From Burkholderiales bacterium (GTDB taxonomy: Bacteria; Pseudomonadota; Gammaproteobacteria; Burkholderiales; Burkholderiaceae_C), in NCBI GenBank assembly GCA_016702555.1, contig JADJDV010000005.1:186001-250000 (forward strand): a DNA stretch of 64,000 nucleotides, read 5' to 3'. The translations under genes and the position numbers were made by a program. Under the pieces are notes generated by a model. That model saw nothing but the letters and a program-made list of their open reading frames with translations. It ran no database searches and was not told where the DNA came from. Each line of letters starts with the position of its first letter. Position 1 is the first letter of the stretch. Below are positions 9,290 through 19,176 of the stretch, one piece after another.

Positions 9290-10489
9290 TCAGCCCAGCG
9301 CCTTGGCCAGTCGGCCGATGCCTTCGCGGATTTTGTCCTCGTCGGCCGTCGCAAACGACAGACGCAGCGTGCTTGCATCGGGGTTGGCGCAGTAAAACGG
9401 CGTGCCGGGCACGAAGGCCACGCCCTGCTCGATGGCTTTCCTGGCGAAGGCGTTGCCATCGCTGAGCTTGCCGCCCGCGCCCGTGAGCCGCGCCCACACG
9501 AACAGGCCGCCCTGCGGCTGCACGAAGTCGATGGCGCTGCCCAGTTCGCTGCGCAGCGCCTCGCCCATGGCCTTGGCGCGCGCGCCGTACACCTGCCGCA
9601 CCCGCGCCAGCGTGGCCGGCATGCGGCCTGCGGCCAGGTACTGGGCGGCGGTCGCCTGAGCGAAGGTGCTGGTGTGCGCGTCGGAAAACTGCTTGCACAT
9701 CACGGCCTTGCCCAGCAGCTCGGCCGGCGCCACCATCCAGCCCACGCGCAAACCGGGCGACAGCACCTTGCTCAAGCTGCCGCAGTGCACCAGCCAGTCG
9801 CGGCTGCTCGGCACCTCGTGCGACAGCGCCAGCAGGCTGGGCGGCGGCGGCTGATCGAAGTACAGGTCGCCGTAGGGATCGTCCTCGATGATCAGCGTCT
9901 GGTACTGCACCGCCAGTTCCAGCACGCGCCTGCGGCGCGCCAGGCTCAGCATGGCGCCGCTGGGGTTGCCGAAGGTGGGGATCAGATAAACGAACTTGGG
10001 CCGATGCTGGGCCATGAGACGCTCCAGTTCATCGACCTGCACGCCCTCGCCGTCGATGGGCGCGCTGATGAGTTCGGCGCCGTACAGGCGAAAGCACTGG
10101 ATGGTGGCCAGAAAGGTCGGCCCTTCGACGATGGCCTTGCTGCCCGGATCGACCAGCGTCTTGCCCAGCAGATCGAGCGCCTGCTGGCTGCCGGTGGTGA
10201 CGACCAGCTGATCCGGCGCGATGTCCCGGACGCCCTTGGATTGCATGAAGCCGGCCAATTGCTCGCGCAACGGCTGATGGCCTTCGGTGGCGCCGTATTG
10301 CAACGCTGCGCCCGGCTCGTCGGCCAGGGCTTTGCTGGCGGCTTCGCGGATGCCATTGACGTCGAACATCGCGCTGTCCGGAAAACCCCCGGCAAAGCTG
10401 ATGATGCCGGGCTTGCCGAGCAGCTTGAACAATTCGCGGATGGCGGAGGTTTCGACCTTGTCGAGGCGTTGGGCGAAGGGCAGGCTCAT
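9290..10489 (-). CDS. PLP-dependent aminotransferase, fold type I
   Basis: A 399-residue class I/II aminotransferase of the group that includes 2-aminoadipate aminotransferase (LysN) and the catalytic half of MocR proteins. The PLP lysine lies in CGSLSKVLSPGLRVGW; the phosphate-binding segment is TTGSQQALDL, the Asp/Tyr pair is in IIEDDPYGDLYF, and the substrate Arg is in TLRLSFA. No DNA-binding domain is present, so it is an enzyme rather than a regulator. The substrate is likely a branched-chain, aromatic or dicarboxylic amino acid but cannot be fixed. It is divergent from nth with only 59 bases between the starts. Confidence 0.88.
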   Translation of the reverse strand: MSLPFAQRLDKVETSAIRELFKLLGKPGIISFAGGFPDSAMFDVNGIREAASKALADEPGAALQYGATEGHQPLREQLAGFMQSKGVRDIAPDQLVVTTGSQQALDLLGKTLVDPGSKAIVEGPTFLATIQCFRLYGAELISAPIDGEGVQVDELERLMAQHRPKFVYLIPTFGNPSGAMLSLARRRRVLELAVQYQTLIIEDDPYGDLYFDQPPPPSLLALSHEVPSSRDWLVHCGSLSKVLSPGLRVGWMVAPAELLGKAVMCKQFSDAHTSTFAQATAAQYLAAGRMPATLARVRQVYGARAKAMGEALRSELGSAIDFVQPQGGLFVWARLTGAGGKLSDGNAFARKAIEQGVAFVPGTPFYCANPDASTLRLSFATADEDKIREGIGRLAKALG

Positions 10490-10548
10490 GGTGCGACTCT
10501 GAGAATTGACGCGCTATTGTCGCCAATTGGGTCGATACACTGCCGCGC

Positions 10549-11190
10549 ATGACACCCGCCCAGATCGAGACCTTCTTCGCCACCCTGCAGGCCGCCAACC
10601 CACAGCCGGCAAGCGAGCTGGAATACACCAGCGTGTTCGAGTTGCTGACCGCCGTGCTGCTGTCGGCGCAGGCCACCGACGTGGGCGTGAACAAGGCCAC
10701 GCGCAAGCTATTTCCCGTGGCGAACACGCCGAAAAAGATCATCGATCTTGGGATCGATCGGCTGGAGGGCCACATCAAGACCATCGGCCTGTACCGCAAC
10801 AAGGCCAGGCACCTGCTGCAGACCTGCCGCATCCTGGTCGAGCGGCACGGCGGCGAGGTGCCGCGCACGCGCGAAGAACTGGAGGCGCTGCCGGGGGTCG
10901 GCCGCAAGACCGCCAACGTGGTGCTGAACGTGGCGTTTGGCGAGCCGACGATGGCGGTCGACACGCACATCTTCCGTGTCAGCAACCGCACCGGCCTGGC
11001 GCCGGGCAAGACGCCGCTGGCGGTGGAGTTGAAGCTGCTGCAGCGCGTGCCGGCCAGGTACATGACGCACGCACACCACTGGCTGATCCTGCATGGCCGC
11101 TACATCTGCCTGGCGCGCACGCCGCGCTGCTGGGAATGCGCGGTGGCCAGTTGCTGCGACTACCAGCCCAAGACGCCGGCGCCGAGCTAA
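10549..11190 (+). CDS. nth: endonuclease III
   Basis: DNA glycosylase/AP lyase removing oxidised pyrimidines in base-excision repair. It has 213 residues, close to the E. coli length. The helix-hairpin-helix LPGVGRKTANVV contains catalytic Lys-120, and Asp-138 lies in VDTHIFRV, the same numbers as in E. coli. The C-terminal 4Fe-4S loop has four cysteines with the usual C-X6-C-X2-C-X5-C spacing. It is monocistronic, followed by a bidirectional terminator. Confidence 0.97.
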   Translation: MTPAQIETFFATLQAANPQPASELEYTSVFELLTAVLLSAQATDVGVNKATRKLFPVANTPKKIIDLGIDRLEGHIKTIGLYRNKARHLLQTCRILVERHGGEVPRTREELEALPGVGRKTANVVLNVAFGEPTMAVDTHIFRVSNRTGLAPGKTPLAVELKLLQRVPARYMTHAHHWLILHGRYICLARTPRCWECAVASCCDYQPKTPAPS

Positions 11191-11199
11191 GCACCAAAA

Positions 11200-11226
11200 A
11201 AACCGCAGCCATGTGGGCTGCGGTTT
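11200..11226 (-). terminator. bidirectional intrinsic terminator (nth / dctM)
   Basis: AAACCGCAGCC (11200-11210) pairs perfectly with GGCTGCGGTTT (11216-11226) around a 5-base loop. On the minus strand the stem runs into seven T's, a strong intrinsic terminator for dctM. On the plus strand the tail is only TTT, but the stem should still help end nth transcripts. It lies between two convergent stops. Confidence 0.88.
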
Positions 11227-11283
11227 CCGGTTTCGATCCAGGACGTCTCCAGCAACGGCTGGAGTTGTCCCCGTGCTATGGCC

Positions 11284-12561
11284 TCACTTGAACAGATTCG
11301 GCAGCGCGAGCGAAATCCAGGGCACGTAGGTGACGATGACCAGAAAGCCCAGCAGCAGCAGCGTCCAGGGAATGGCCGCCTTCACCACCTCGCCAACCGA
11401 CATGCCGGTGATGCCCGAGGTGACGAACAGGTTCAGTCCCACCGGCGGCGTCACCATGCCAATCTCCAGGTTGACCACCATGATGATGCCCAGATGCACC
11501 GGATCGATGCCCATGCGCGAGGCGATCGGAAACAGGATCGGCGCCAGGATCAGGATGATGCCGGTCGGCTCCATGAACATGCCGGCGACCAGCAGCAGGA
11601 TGTTGACCACGATCAGGAACTGCCACGGCGCCATGCCAATGCCGATGATGGTCTCGGCAATCATCTGCGGGATGCGCTCGGTGGTCAGCACGTGCGCGAA
11701 CAGCAAGGCGTTGGCGACGATGAACATCAGCATCACCGTGATCTTGGCCGACTCGATCAGCACATGCGGCACGCCGCTCCACTTGATGTCGCGGTAGACG
11801 AACACCGCGATGAAGAAGGCGTACACCGCCGCCACCGCCGCCGCCTCGGTCGGCGTGAACACGCCGCCATAGATGCCGCCAAGGATGATGGCGATCAGCA
11901 GCATGCCCCACAGCGACTCGCGGCCGGCCGTCATGACCTCGCCGAAGGACGCACGCGGCTGCCGCGGCAGCTTGAGCTTGTGGGCACGGAAGTAGATCGC
12001 CACCATCAGGATCAGGCCCAGCATGATGCCTGGCACCACACCGGCCATGAACAGGTCGCCGACCGAGGTCTCGGTGGCGGCGCCGTACACCACCATCACG
12101 ATGGAGGGCGGGATCAGGATGCCGAGGGTGCCCGCGTTGCAGATCACGCCGGCCGCGAACGGCTTGGGGTAGCCGGCGCGCACCATGCCGGCAATGACGA
12201 TCGAGCCCACCGCCACCACCGTGGCCGGCGACGAACCCGACACCGCCGCGAACAGCATGCAGGCCATCACCGAGGCCATCGCCAGGCCGCCGCGCAGGTG
12301 GCCGACCACCGCGTTGGCGAAGCGGATCATGCGCCGCGCCACGCCGCCGGTGGTCATGAACATGCCGCCCAGAATGAAGAACGGAATCGCCAGCAAGGTG
12401 TAGATCTCGGAGGTCTCGTACATCTTCAGCGACAGCGAGGCCAGCGAGTCCTGGGCAAAGCCCAGGATCACGATCAGCGACGACAGGCCGAGCGATACCG
12501 CCACCGGCAGGCCGGCGAACATGAAGATGAACAGCAGGGCGAACAGGACGATGGTGTTCAT
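11284..12561 (-). CDS. dctM: TRAP transporter large permease DctM
   Basis: Large membrane subunit of a tripartite ATP-independent periplasmic transporter, carrying out sodium-driven uptake of a carboxylate. It has 425 residues, the usual size, with about a dozen hydrophobic segments; family motifs include GLPVAVSLG near residue 17, GSSPATVVAVGSI, and PPSIVMVVYG. It overlaps dctQ by four bases (ATGA), indicating coupled synthesis. It is the last gene of the catabolic operon and ends at a strong terminator. Confidence 0.95.
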   Translation of the reverse strand: MNTIVLFALLFIFMFAGLPVAVSLGLSSLIVILGFAQDSLASLSLKMYETSEIYTLLAIPFFILGGMFMTTGGVARRMIRFANAVVGHLRGGLAMASVMACMLFAAVSGSSPATVVAVGSIVIAGMVRAGYPKPFAAGVICNAGTLGILIPPSIVMVVYGAATETSVGDLFMAGVVPGIMLGLILMVAIYFRAHKLKLPRQPRASFGEVMTAGRESLWGMLLIAIILGGIYGGVFTPTEAAAVAAVYAFFIAVFVYRDIKWSGVPHVLIESAKITVMLMFIVANALLFAHVLTTERIPQMIAETIIGIGMAPWQFLIVVNILLLVAGMFMEPTGIILILAPILFPIASRMGIDPVHLGIIMVVNLEIGMVTPPVGLNLFVTSGITGMSVGEVVKAAIPWTLLLLGFLVIVTYVPWISLALPNLFK

Positions 12562-13088
12562 GGTTTGGACTCCGAAAACTCGTCCTTCATCTTGAGTGCG
12601 TCCTCGGCCTCGTCACCGAGCAGATGCGCGCTTTTTCCTGATGCCAGGCGCAAGAAGATGTGAAGAAAACGCAGCGCCAGCAGGGCAAAGCCCAGCGGCA
12701 GCACGATGCGCGGGATCCACTGCTCGATCGGGATGTCCTGCATCAGGATGCCGACCTCCTTGAGCTTGGCCACCAGATTGAAGCCGCCGTAGCCGAGGAT
12801 GCAGGCATAGGCCACACACAGCGCCGACGCCACCATGCCGACCACCCGCCCCGTGTCCGAGCCAAGTCGGCGAACCACGATGTCGATGCCGATGTGCGCG
12901 CCCACGCGCACCCCGTAGCTCATGCCGACGAAGATCAGCCAGGCGAACAGCACCCCGGTGAACTCCATCGCCCACACGAAGCTGTAGTTGAACACGTAGC
13001 GCGCCACCACCTGCACGAACGTGACCACCGTCATCGCTGCCATCAGCACCGCCAGCAGCGACTCCTCCAATTTATCGAACCAGCGCAT
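12558..13088 (-). CDS. dctQ: TRAP transporter small permease DctQ
   Basis: Small membrane subunit of the same TRAP system, 176 residues with four predicted membrane helices. The FVWAMEFTGVLFAWLIF segment with its following GMSYGVR is typical of the family. It lies between dctP and dctM and overlaps dctM by four bases. A GC-rich hairpin lies just upstream of its start, so its translation may be set lower than that of the binding protein. Confidence 0.93.
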   Translation of the reverse strand: MRWFDKLEESLLAVLMAAMTVVTFVQVVARYVFNYSFVWAMEFTGVLFAWLIFVGMSYGVRVGAHIGIDIVVRRLGSDTGRVVGMVASALCVAYACILGYGGFNLVAKLKEVGILMQDIPIEQWIPRIVLPLGFALLALRFLHIFLRLASGKSAHLLGDEAEDALKMKDEFSESKP

Positions 13089-13096
13089 AAGGAGTG

Positions 13097-13117
13097 GGGC
13101 CGGTCAGACGCCGGCCC
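13097..13117 (-). other. intercistronic hairpin between dctP and dctQ
   Basis: GGGCCGG (13097-13103) pairs with CCGGCCC (13111-13117) around a 7-base loop, all G-C pairs, nine bases before the dctQ start. Such hairpins after binding-protein genes often stabilise the upstream mRNA segment so that the binding protein outnumbers the permease; that role is inferred here. Confidence 0.5.
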
Positions 13118-13146
13118 ATGGGTTTTGTTGTTCTAGCAGGACCGGA

Positions 13147-14202
<1,056 letters not shown>

Positions 14203-14318
14203 CTATTGTTGACGCCTTCGCACCCATCAACCAACAGGACAAACCCCGAGCCAAACCTCCATCCTTGATGCAGGATAAGCCCAGAAAGTCGCTCTGGTGG
14301 CGTGCAGATTGTCTGCGC

Positions 14319-15203
14319 TCAGCCCCTGCCATCCGCGCCACCCGCCGCCGCCATCTGCCCGGCGCGCTGCAACAACTGCTGCGCCAGCTTGACCACCGGC
14401 GCATCCACCATGCGGCCGTCGACGCTGAACACGCCGCCTTGCGCGGCCTCGAAGCCCTCCACCACGCGGCGCGCCCAGTCGGCCTGGCTTGCCGATGGCG
14501 CAAAGGCCGCCTGCACGGCCGCCACCTGCGCCGGATGAATGCACAGCTTGCCACCAAAGCCGCCACGCAGCGCGCGCGCGGCGTGGGCCTGCACCAGGCC
14601 CATGTCTTTGGTGTCGGTCGTCACGCCGTCCACCGGCGGCGCCAGACCGGCCAGGCGTGAGGCCAGCACAATCTGCAGGCGCACCGGCACCAGCTCTTGC
14701 TCGTCCGGCCCGCAGGCCAGGCCCAGATCGGCTTGGAAGTCGAGGTGGCCGAACAGCAGGCGCGCCACCGCTGGCGCCGCCGCCGCCTCGCGCACGGCAT
14801 CGAGCCCGGCGGCGGATTCGATCAGCGGCAGCACCACCCCACCCTCGCCCAGCGCGCTCGCCACCGGCGCCAGCGCGGCGGCGCCCTCGGCCTTGGGCAC
14901 GACCACAGTCTTCAAACCCTGCGCGGCCAGTTCCGGCAGGGCCGCCACGTCGTCCGCGTGCCAGGGCGTGCCAGCGGCGTTGATCCGCAGTGCCAGGCGC
15001 GCGCGCTCGGCCGGCGTCAGTGCCGTCAGGGCCTGCGCCAACTGGCCGCGCGCGGCGTCCTTGTCGGCCGGCGCCACGGCGTCTTCCCAGTCAACGATCA
15101 CCACGCCGGCGCCACTGGCCAGCGCCTTGGCAAAGCGCTCGGGCCGGTTGCCCGGCACGAAGAGAAAGGTGCAGGCGGCGGCGATGTGCGCTGCGGTCGT
15201 CAC
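14319..15203 (-). CDS. ccl: CitE-type CoA-ester lyase, probable citramalyl-CoA lyase
   Basis: A 294-residue HpcH/HpaI-CitE family lyase, expected to split (S)-citramalyl-CoA into acetyl-CoA and pyruvate, the last step of itaconate breakdown. Family motifs are FLFVPGNRPERFAKAL at the N-terminus, VIVDWEDAVAP, the Mg-binding Glu in LPLIESAAGLDAV and Asp in LLFGHLDFQADLG, and KLCIHPAQV. The start is GTG at 15203, overlapping the TGA of the MmgE/PrpD gene (GTGA). Malyl- or other C4-C5 CoA-ester lyase activity is the alternative; the neighbourhood favours citramalyl-CoA. Confidence 0.82.
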   Translation of the reverse strand: MTTAAHIAAACTFLFVPGNRPERFAKALASGAGVVIVDWEDAVAPADKDAARGQLAQALTALTPAERARLALRINAAGTPWHADDVAALPELAAQGLKTVVVPKAEGAAALAPVASALGEGGVVLPLIESAAGLDAVREAAAAPAVARLLFGHLDFQADLGLACGPDEQELVPVRLQIVLASRLAGLAPPVDGVTTDTKDMGLVQAHAARALRGGFGGKLCIHPAQVAAVQAAFAPSASQADWARRVVEGFEAAQGGVFSVDGRMVDAPVVKLAQQLLQRAGQMAAAGGADGRG

Positions 15204-16573
15204 GCCCGCTCCTCCAGCAGCCGACCCACGCGCGGCCAGCTCGCCAGCCGCCACAAGGCGTCGATGGCCGACCGCATCTCGGCCTCGGTGGCGCCGCCGC
15301 TCCACGCCGCCAGGCGCAGCGCCTTGGCGGTGATTTCGTCGCGGCTCAACGTGTTGCCGGGGTCGCCCTTGGGTTCGTCCACGCGGCCCTGCAGCGTGCG
15401 GCCATCGGTGGTGGTCACCGTCACCTTGCCGATCCAGCGGCGCGGATAGGCGCTGTCCACCTCCTCGTCCAGCACCATGGTCACCTTGTCGCGCAGCGCC
15501 TGCGTGGCGTCGCTTTGAAAGCCGGCGTCGAACTCGGTCAGGCCTGCATGCCCATGCTGCGCCGCCAGCGCCAGCACGGTGCCCATGCTGAACTTGGATT
15601 GGTGCACGGTGCTGGGATCGACCACCGGCCCCAGCACGTCGATGGCGCCCTGGTGCACGTGCGTGACGACCTGCGCGATGTCGGCCGCCTGCAAACCGTG
15701 CGCCTGCATCACCGCCAGCAGCGCGTCGGCGGCCGGGTGCGTGTGGCGGCAACTGGCGTGCCATTTGAACGAGGTTTCCGCCGTCGTCCAGCGCGTGCCC
15801 AGGCCGTCGGTCAACCGGTTCGGATCGGCATCGCTGCTCATGCCCGCCGCCATGCCCTGCGCGCCGGTGAAGATGTCGGCCGCGCCGGTGAAGCCATCGC
15901 GCGCCAGAAACGCCGCCATCAGGCCGGCACCGGCCGCGTGCGCGGTGTGCAGCTGCTTGCTGTCGGCGGCGGTGCGCAGAAATTCCCACAGCCCCGCCGA
16001 CTGCGTGCCGGCCGAGCCAAAGGCGTGCAGCATCTGCGCCGCATTCAGCCCCAGCAGGTTGCCGACCGCAGCGGCGGCTGCCAGCGTGCCCGCCGTGCCG
16101 GTGGTGTGGAACACCTTGTAGTGCGAACGGCCGAGAAATTCACCGACGCGGATGCCGACCTCGTAGCCCGCCACGCTGGCGGCGATCAGGCGCTCGCCGC
16201 TGGCGTGCAAGGCCTGCGCCACCGCCAGCGCGGGCGGAAACACCACCGTCGCCGGGTGGAACACCGAGCCGTTGTGCACGTCGTCCTGCTCGGCCAGGTG
16301 CGAGGCGGCGGCGTTGGTAATCGCCGCCAGATAGGGCGAGCTGCCGCGCCGGTTGATCAGTACCTCGCTCGGCCCCTCGGCCGGGCCCATGCTCTGGGCA
16401 AAGCGCGCAATGCTCTCCACCGGGCGCGCGCCATGGCCGGCCACGGCAGAGCCGAACCAGTCGACCAGCAGGTTCTCGGTGAAGCGCACCACCGGCTCGG
16501 GGATGGCGCCAAAGCGCAGATCGGCGGCGAAGGCGGCCAGTTGGGCGGCGGGGGTCTCGGTGCTCACGGTCAT
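15200..16573 (-). CDS. MmgE/PrpD family protein of the itaconate-type cluster
   Basis: A 457-residue member of the MmgE/PrpD fold, which includes 2-methylcitrate dehydratase, iminodisuccinate epimerase and cis-aconitate decarboxylase (the itaconate-making enzyme). It shows the family features LVDWFGSAVAGHGARPVE near residue 30, AAASHLAEQDDVHNGSVFHP near residue 94 with active-site-type Asp and His, and KWHASCRHTHPAADALL. The start at ATG 16573 has AGGAAGGA nine bases upstream. It is co-transcribed with the lyase and CoA-transferase. Its role in the pathway is open: isomerising or dehydrating a C5-C6 acid is plausible. Confidence 0.83.
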   Translation of the reverse strand: MTVSTETPAAQLAAFAADLRFGAIPEPVVRFTENLLVDWFGSAVAGHGARPVESIARFAQSMGPAEGPSEVLINRRGSSPYLAAITNAAASHLAEQDDVHNGSVFHPATVVFPPALAVAQALHASGERLIAASVAGYEVGIRVGEFLGRSHYKVFHTTGTAGTLAAAAAVGNLLGLNAAQMLHAFGSAGTQSAGLWEFLRTAADSKQLHTAHAAGAGLMAAFLARDGFTGAADIFTGAQGMAAGMSSDADPNRLTDGLGTRWTTAETSFKWHASCRHTHPAADALLAVMQAHGLQAADIAQVVTHVHQGAIDVLGPVVDPSTVHQSKFSMGTVLALAAQHGHAGLTEFDAGFQSDATQALRDKVTMVLDEEVDSAYPRRWIGKVTVTTTDGRTLQGRVDEPKGDPGNTLSRDEITAKALRLAAWSGGATEAEMRSAIDALWRLASWPRVGRLLEERA

Positions 16574-16618
16574 CTCGGGTCTTCCTTCCTGTGCTTCAGG
16601 CCAGCGCCAGCATGACCA

Positions 16619-17806
16619 TCAGATCGCCTTGGCCTCGCGCAACCGCGCCACGGCGGCCGGGTCGCGCCCCAGCTCGCGCAAGATGGCTTCGGTGTGTTCG
16701 CCGACGCCCGGCACCGCGTCCATGCGGTAGTCGAAGGCGCTGCTGCGTCCCGGTGGCAGCAGGGCCGGCACCGCGCCCGCGGGCGACGCCACGTCGCGCC
16801 AGCGCTCGCGCGCCTTCAGTTGCGGGTGCGCCCACAGGCCGGCCATGTCGTTCATGCGCGCATTGGCGATCTGCGCCTGATCCAGCCGCGCCTCGACCTC
16901 GGGGGTGCTCAGGCTGGCGAAGGCCTCGACGATCAGCGCGCGCAGCGCCTCGCGGTTGGCGTTGCGCTTGAAGTTGGCGTCGAAGCGCTCATCGGTCGCC
17001 AGCGCGGGGGCTTGCAGCACGATCTCGCAGAACACCTTCCACTCGCGCTCGTTCTGCAGACCCAGCATCACCGTGCCGCCATCACCGGCCGGGAACGGCC
17101 CGTAGGGATAGATGCTGGCGTGCGAGGCGCCGGTGCGCGGCGGCGGCGCGGCGCCCTCGAAGGCGTAGTACATCGGGTAGCCCATCCACTCACCCAGGGA
17201 TTCGAGCATGGACACGTCGATGTGGCTGCCCTCGCCCGTCTTGCCGCGCAGCAGCAGCGCCGACAGGATGCTGGTGAAGGCGTACATGCCGGCGGCGATG
17301 TCGGCCATCGAGTTGCCGGCCTTGCTCGGTGTCTCGGGCGTGCCGGTGATCGACAGAAATCCCGCCTCGCTCTGGATCAGCAGGTCGTAGGCCTTCTTGT
17401 CGCGGTAGGGGCCGTTGTCGCCGTAGCCGGAGATGTCGCAGACGATGAGCCTGGGGTGCTTTTCATGCAGCGCCTCGAACGACAGGCCCATGCGCGCGGC
17501 GGCGCCTGGCGCCAGGTTCTGCAGCAGCACGTCGGCATCTTTCAGCAAATCCATCAGCACCGCCAGCGCGTCCGGGTTCTTCAGGTCGAGCGTCAGGCTT
17601 TCCTTGCTGCGGTTGGTCCAGACGAAGTGCGAGGCCTCGCCCTTGACGCGCGTGTCGTAGGCGCGCGCGAAATCGCCGACGCCAGGGCGTTCGACCTTGA
17701 TGACGCGAGCGCCCAGGTCGGCCAGCTGACGGCTGGCAAAGGGCGCGGCGATGGCGTGTTCAAGCGAGATGACGGTGATGCCGTCGAGGGGTCGGGGTTT
17801 GGTCAT
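16619..17806 (-). CDS. ict: CaiB/BaiF CoA-transferase, probable itaconate CoA-transferase
   Basis: Class III CoA-transferase of 395 residues. The catalytic Asp is Asp-141 in AYDLLIQSEAG, with the usual N-terminal ISLEHAIAAPFASRQLADLGA and KVERPGVGDFAR segments and the GEGSHIDVSMLES motif. In the inferred pathway it activates itaconate with CoA from succinyl-CoA. Other class III enzymes use mesaconate, oxalate or carnitine, so specificity rests on the neighbouring hydratase and lyase. A 108-bp palindromic repeat separates it from the upstream acyl-CoA dehydrogenase gene. Confidence 0.83.
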   Translation of the reverse strand: MTKPRPLDGITVISLEHAIAAPFASRQLADLGARVIKVERPGVGDFARAYDTRVKGEASHFVWTNRSKESLTLDLKNPDALAVLMDLLKDADVLLQNLAPGAAARMGLSFEALHEKHPRLIVCDISGYGDNGPYRDKKAYDLLIQSEAGFLSITGTPETPSKAGNSMADIAAGMYAFTSILSALLLRGKTGEGSHIDVSMLESLGEWMGYPMYYAFEGAAPPPRTGASHASIYPYGPFPAGDGGTVMLGLQNEREWKVFCEIVLQAPALATDERFDANFKRNANREALRALIVEAFASLSTPEVEARLDQAQIANARMNDMAGLWAHPQLKARERWRDVASPAGAVPALLPPGRSSAFDYRMDAVPGVGEHTEAILRELGRDPAAVARLREAKAI

Positions 17807-17827
17807 GTCTCAAATACCGTATGAATA

Positions 17828-17935
17828 CCGGACGCAGAGGACGCAAAGGATTCGCAGAGGACGCAAAAAGAAATTCCAGATGTTTTGGCTGTTCTTTTGC
17901 GTCCTCGGCGAAATCTCTGCGTCCTTTGCGTCCGG
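17828..17935. repeat. A/G-rich palindromic interspersed repeat, copy 2
   Basis: The 5' arm (17828-17872) consists of ggacgcagag/ggacgcaaag units and is nearly complementary to the 3' arm (17892-17935), with mismatches at roughly one position in seven. The arms are closer to perfect than in copy 1 at 7572-7669. It sits inside the catabolic operon between the acyl-CoA dehydrogenase and CoA-transferase genes, so it would be transcribed as a long hairpin. Confidence 0.8.
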
Positions 17936-17948
17936 CTGTTTGGGTTTC

Positions 17949-19112
17949 TCAGAACGAGCGCGGCAGCCCCAAAATGTGCTCTGCCACGTAACTGAAGATC
18001 AGGTTGGTCGAGATCGGCGCCACCTGGTACAGGCGCGTCTCGCGAAACTTGCGCTCGATGTCGTATTCGCACGCAAAGCCGAAGCCGCCGTGCGTCTGCA
18101 GGCACACGTTGGCCGCTTCCCACGAGGCCTTGGCCGCCAGGTACTTGGCCATGTTGGCCTCGGCACCGGCGTTCTGGTGCGCGTCGATCTTCTCGCACGC
18201 CTTCCAGCGCATCAGATTGGCGGCCTCGACCTCGATGAAGGCTTCGGCGATCGGAAACTGCACGCCCTGGTTCTGCCCGATCGGGCGGCCGAACACCACG
18301 CGCTCGTTGGCGTACTTGGTGGCGCGGTCGATGAACCAGTAGCCGTCGCCGATGCATTCGGCGGCGATCAGCGTGCGCTCGGCGTTCAGGCCGTCGAGCA
18401 GGGTCTTGAAGCCCTTGCCTTCGGGGCCAAGCAGGTTTTCCTCGGGGATCTCCAGGTTGTCGAAGAACAGCTCGTTGGTCTCGTGGTTGACCATGTTGAG
18501 GATCGGCTGCACCGTCAGGCCGTTGCCGATGGCGCTCTTCAGATCGACCAGGAAGCAACTCAAACCCTCGGAGCGCTTCTTCACCTCGGCCAGCGGCGTG
18601 GTGCGCGCCAGCAGAATCATCATGTCGCTGTGCTGGATGCGGCTGATCCACACCTTCTGGCCGTTGATGACCCAGCGGCCATCCTTGCGCACGGCGGTGG
18701 TTTTCAGCTTGGTGGTGTCGCTGCCGGTGGTCGGCTCGGTCACGCCCATCGACTGGATGCGCATCTCGCCGGCCGCGATCTTCGGCAGGTATTGCTGCTT
18801 CTGCGCTTCGCTGCCGCTGCGCACGATGGCGTTCATCACGTACATCTGGCCGTGACAGGCGCCGGAGTTGCCGCCGGCCCGGTTGATCTCTTCCATGATC
18901 ACCGAGGCCTCGGCCATCGACAGGCCCGCGCCGCCATATTCCTCGGGAATCAGCGCCGCCATCCAGCCGTCCTCGGTCAGCGCCTGCACGAATTCCTCGG
19001 GGTAGCCGCGAACCTCGTCGATCTTGCGGTGGTATTCGTCCGGAAACTGCGCGCACAAGGCACGCACGGCGTCGCGAATGTCCTGATAGTTGTCGGCGGA
19101 TGCGGTGCTCAT
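17949..19112 (-). CDS. acyl-CoA dehydrogenase of the itaconate-type cluster
   Basis: FAD-dependent acyl-CoA dehydrogenase of 387 residues. Motifs visible are the FAD/substrate segment MGVTEPTTGSDTTKLKTTA, the WVINGQKVWIS strand, RTLIAAECIGDGYWFID, and the C-terminal QTHGGFGFACEYDIERKFRE, where a Glu of the EYDIER segment is the likely catalytic base. Similar genes accompany ich and ict in Pseudomonas, although no dehydrogenation is needed for itaconate itself. It may serve a related acid such as methylsuccinyl-CoA. It is second in the operon, 64 bases after the hydratase gene. Confidence 0.85.
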   Translation of the reverse strand: MSTASADNYQDIRDAVRALCAQFPDEYHRKIDEVRGYPEEFVQALTEDGWMAALIPEEYGGAGLSMAEASVIMEEINRAGGNSGACHGQMYVMNAIVRSGSEAQKQQYLPKIAAGEMRIQSMGVTEPTTGSDTTKLKTTAVRKDGRWVINGQKVWISRIQHSDMMILLARTTPLAEVKKRSEGLSCFLVDLKSAIGNGLTVQPILNMVNHETNELFFDNLEIPEENLLGPEGKGFKTLLDGLNAERTLIAAECIGDGYWFIDRATKYANERVVFGRPIGQNQGVQFPIAEAFIEVEAANLMRWKACEKIDAHQNAGAEANMAKYLAAKASWEAANVCLQTHGGFGFACEYDIERKFRETRLYQVAPISTNLIFSYVAEHILGLPRSF

Positions 19113-19176
19113 GGTTTTAGGTTTTCTGATGAAAAGAGAAAAGAGTGGGATGCGGCGGATCAGGGCATTGTGAGCG

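Noticed and set aside
11278..12663. A 461-codon open frame opposite dctM
   Set aside because: Composition is dominated by His/Arg/Asp, as produced by the complement of hydrophobic codons; dctM itself is unmistakable.
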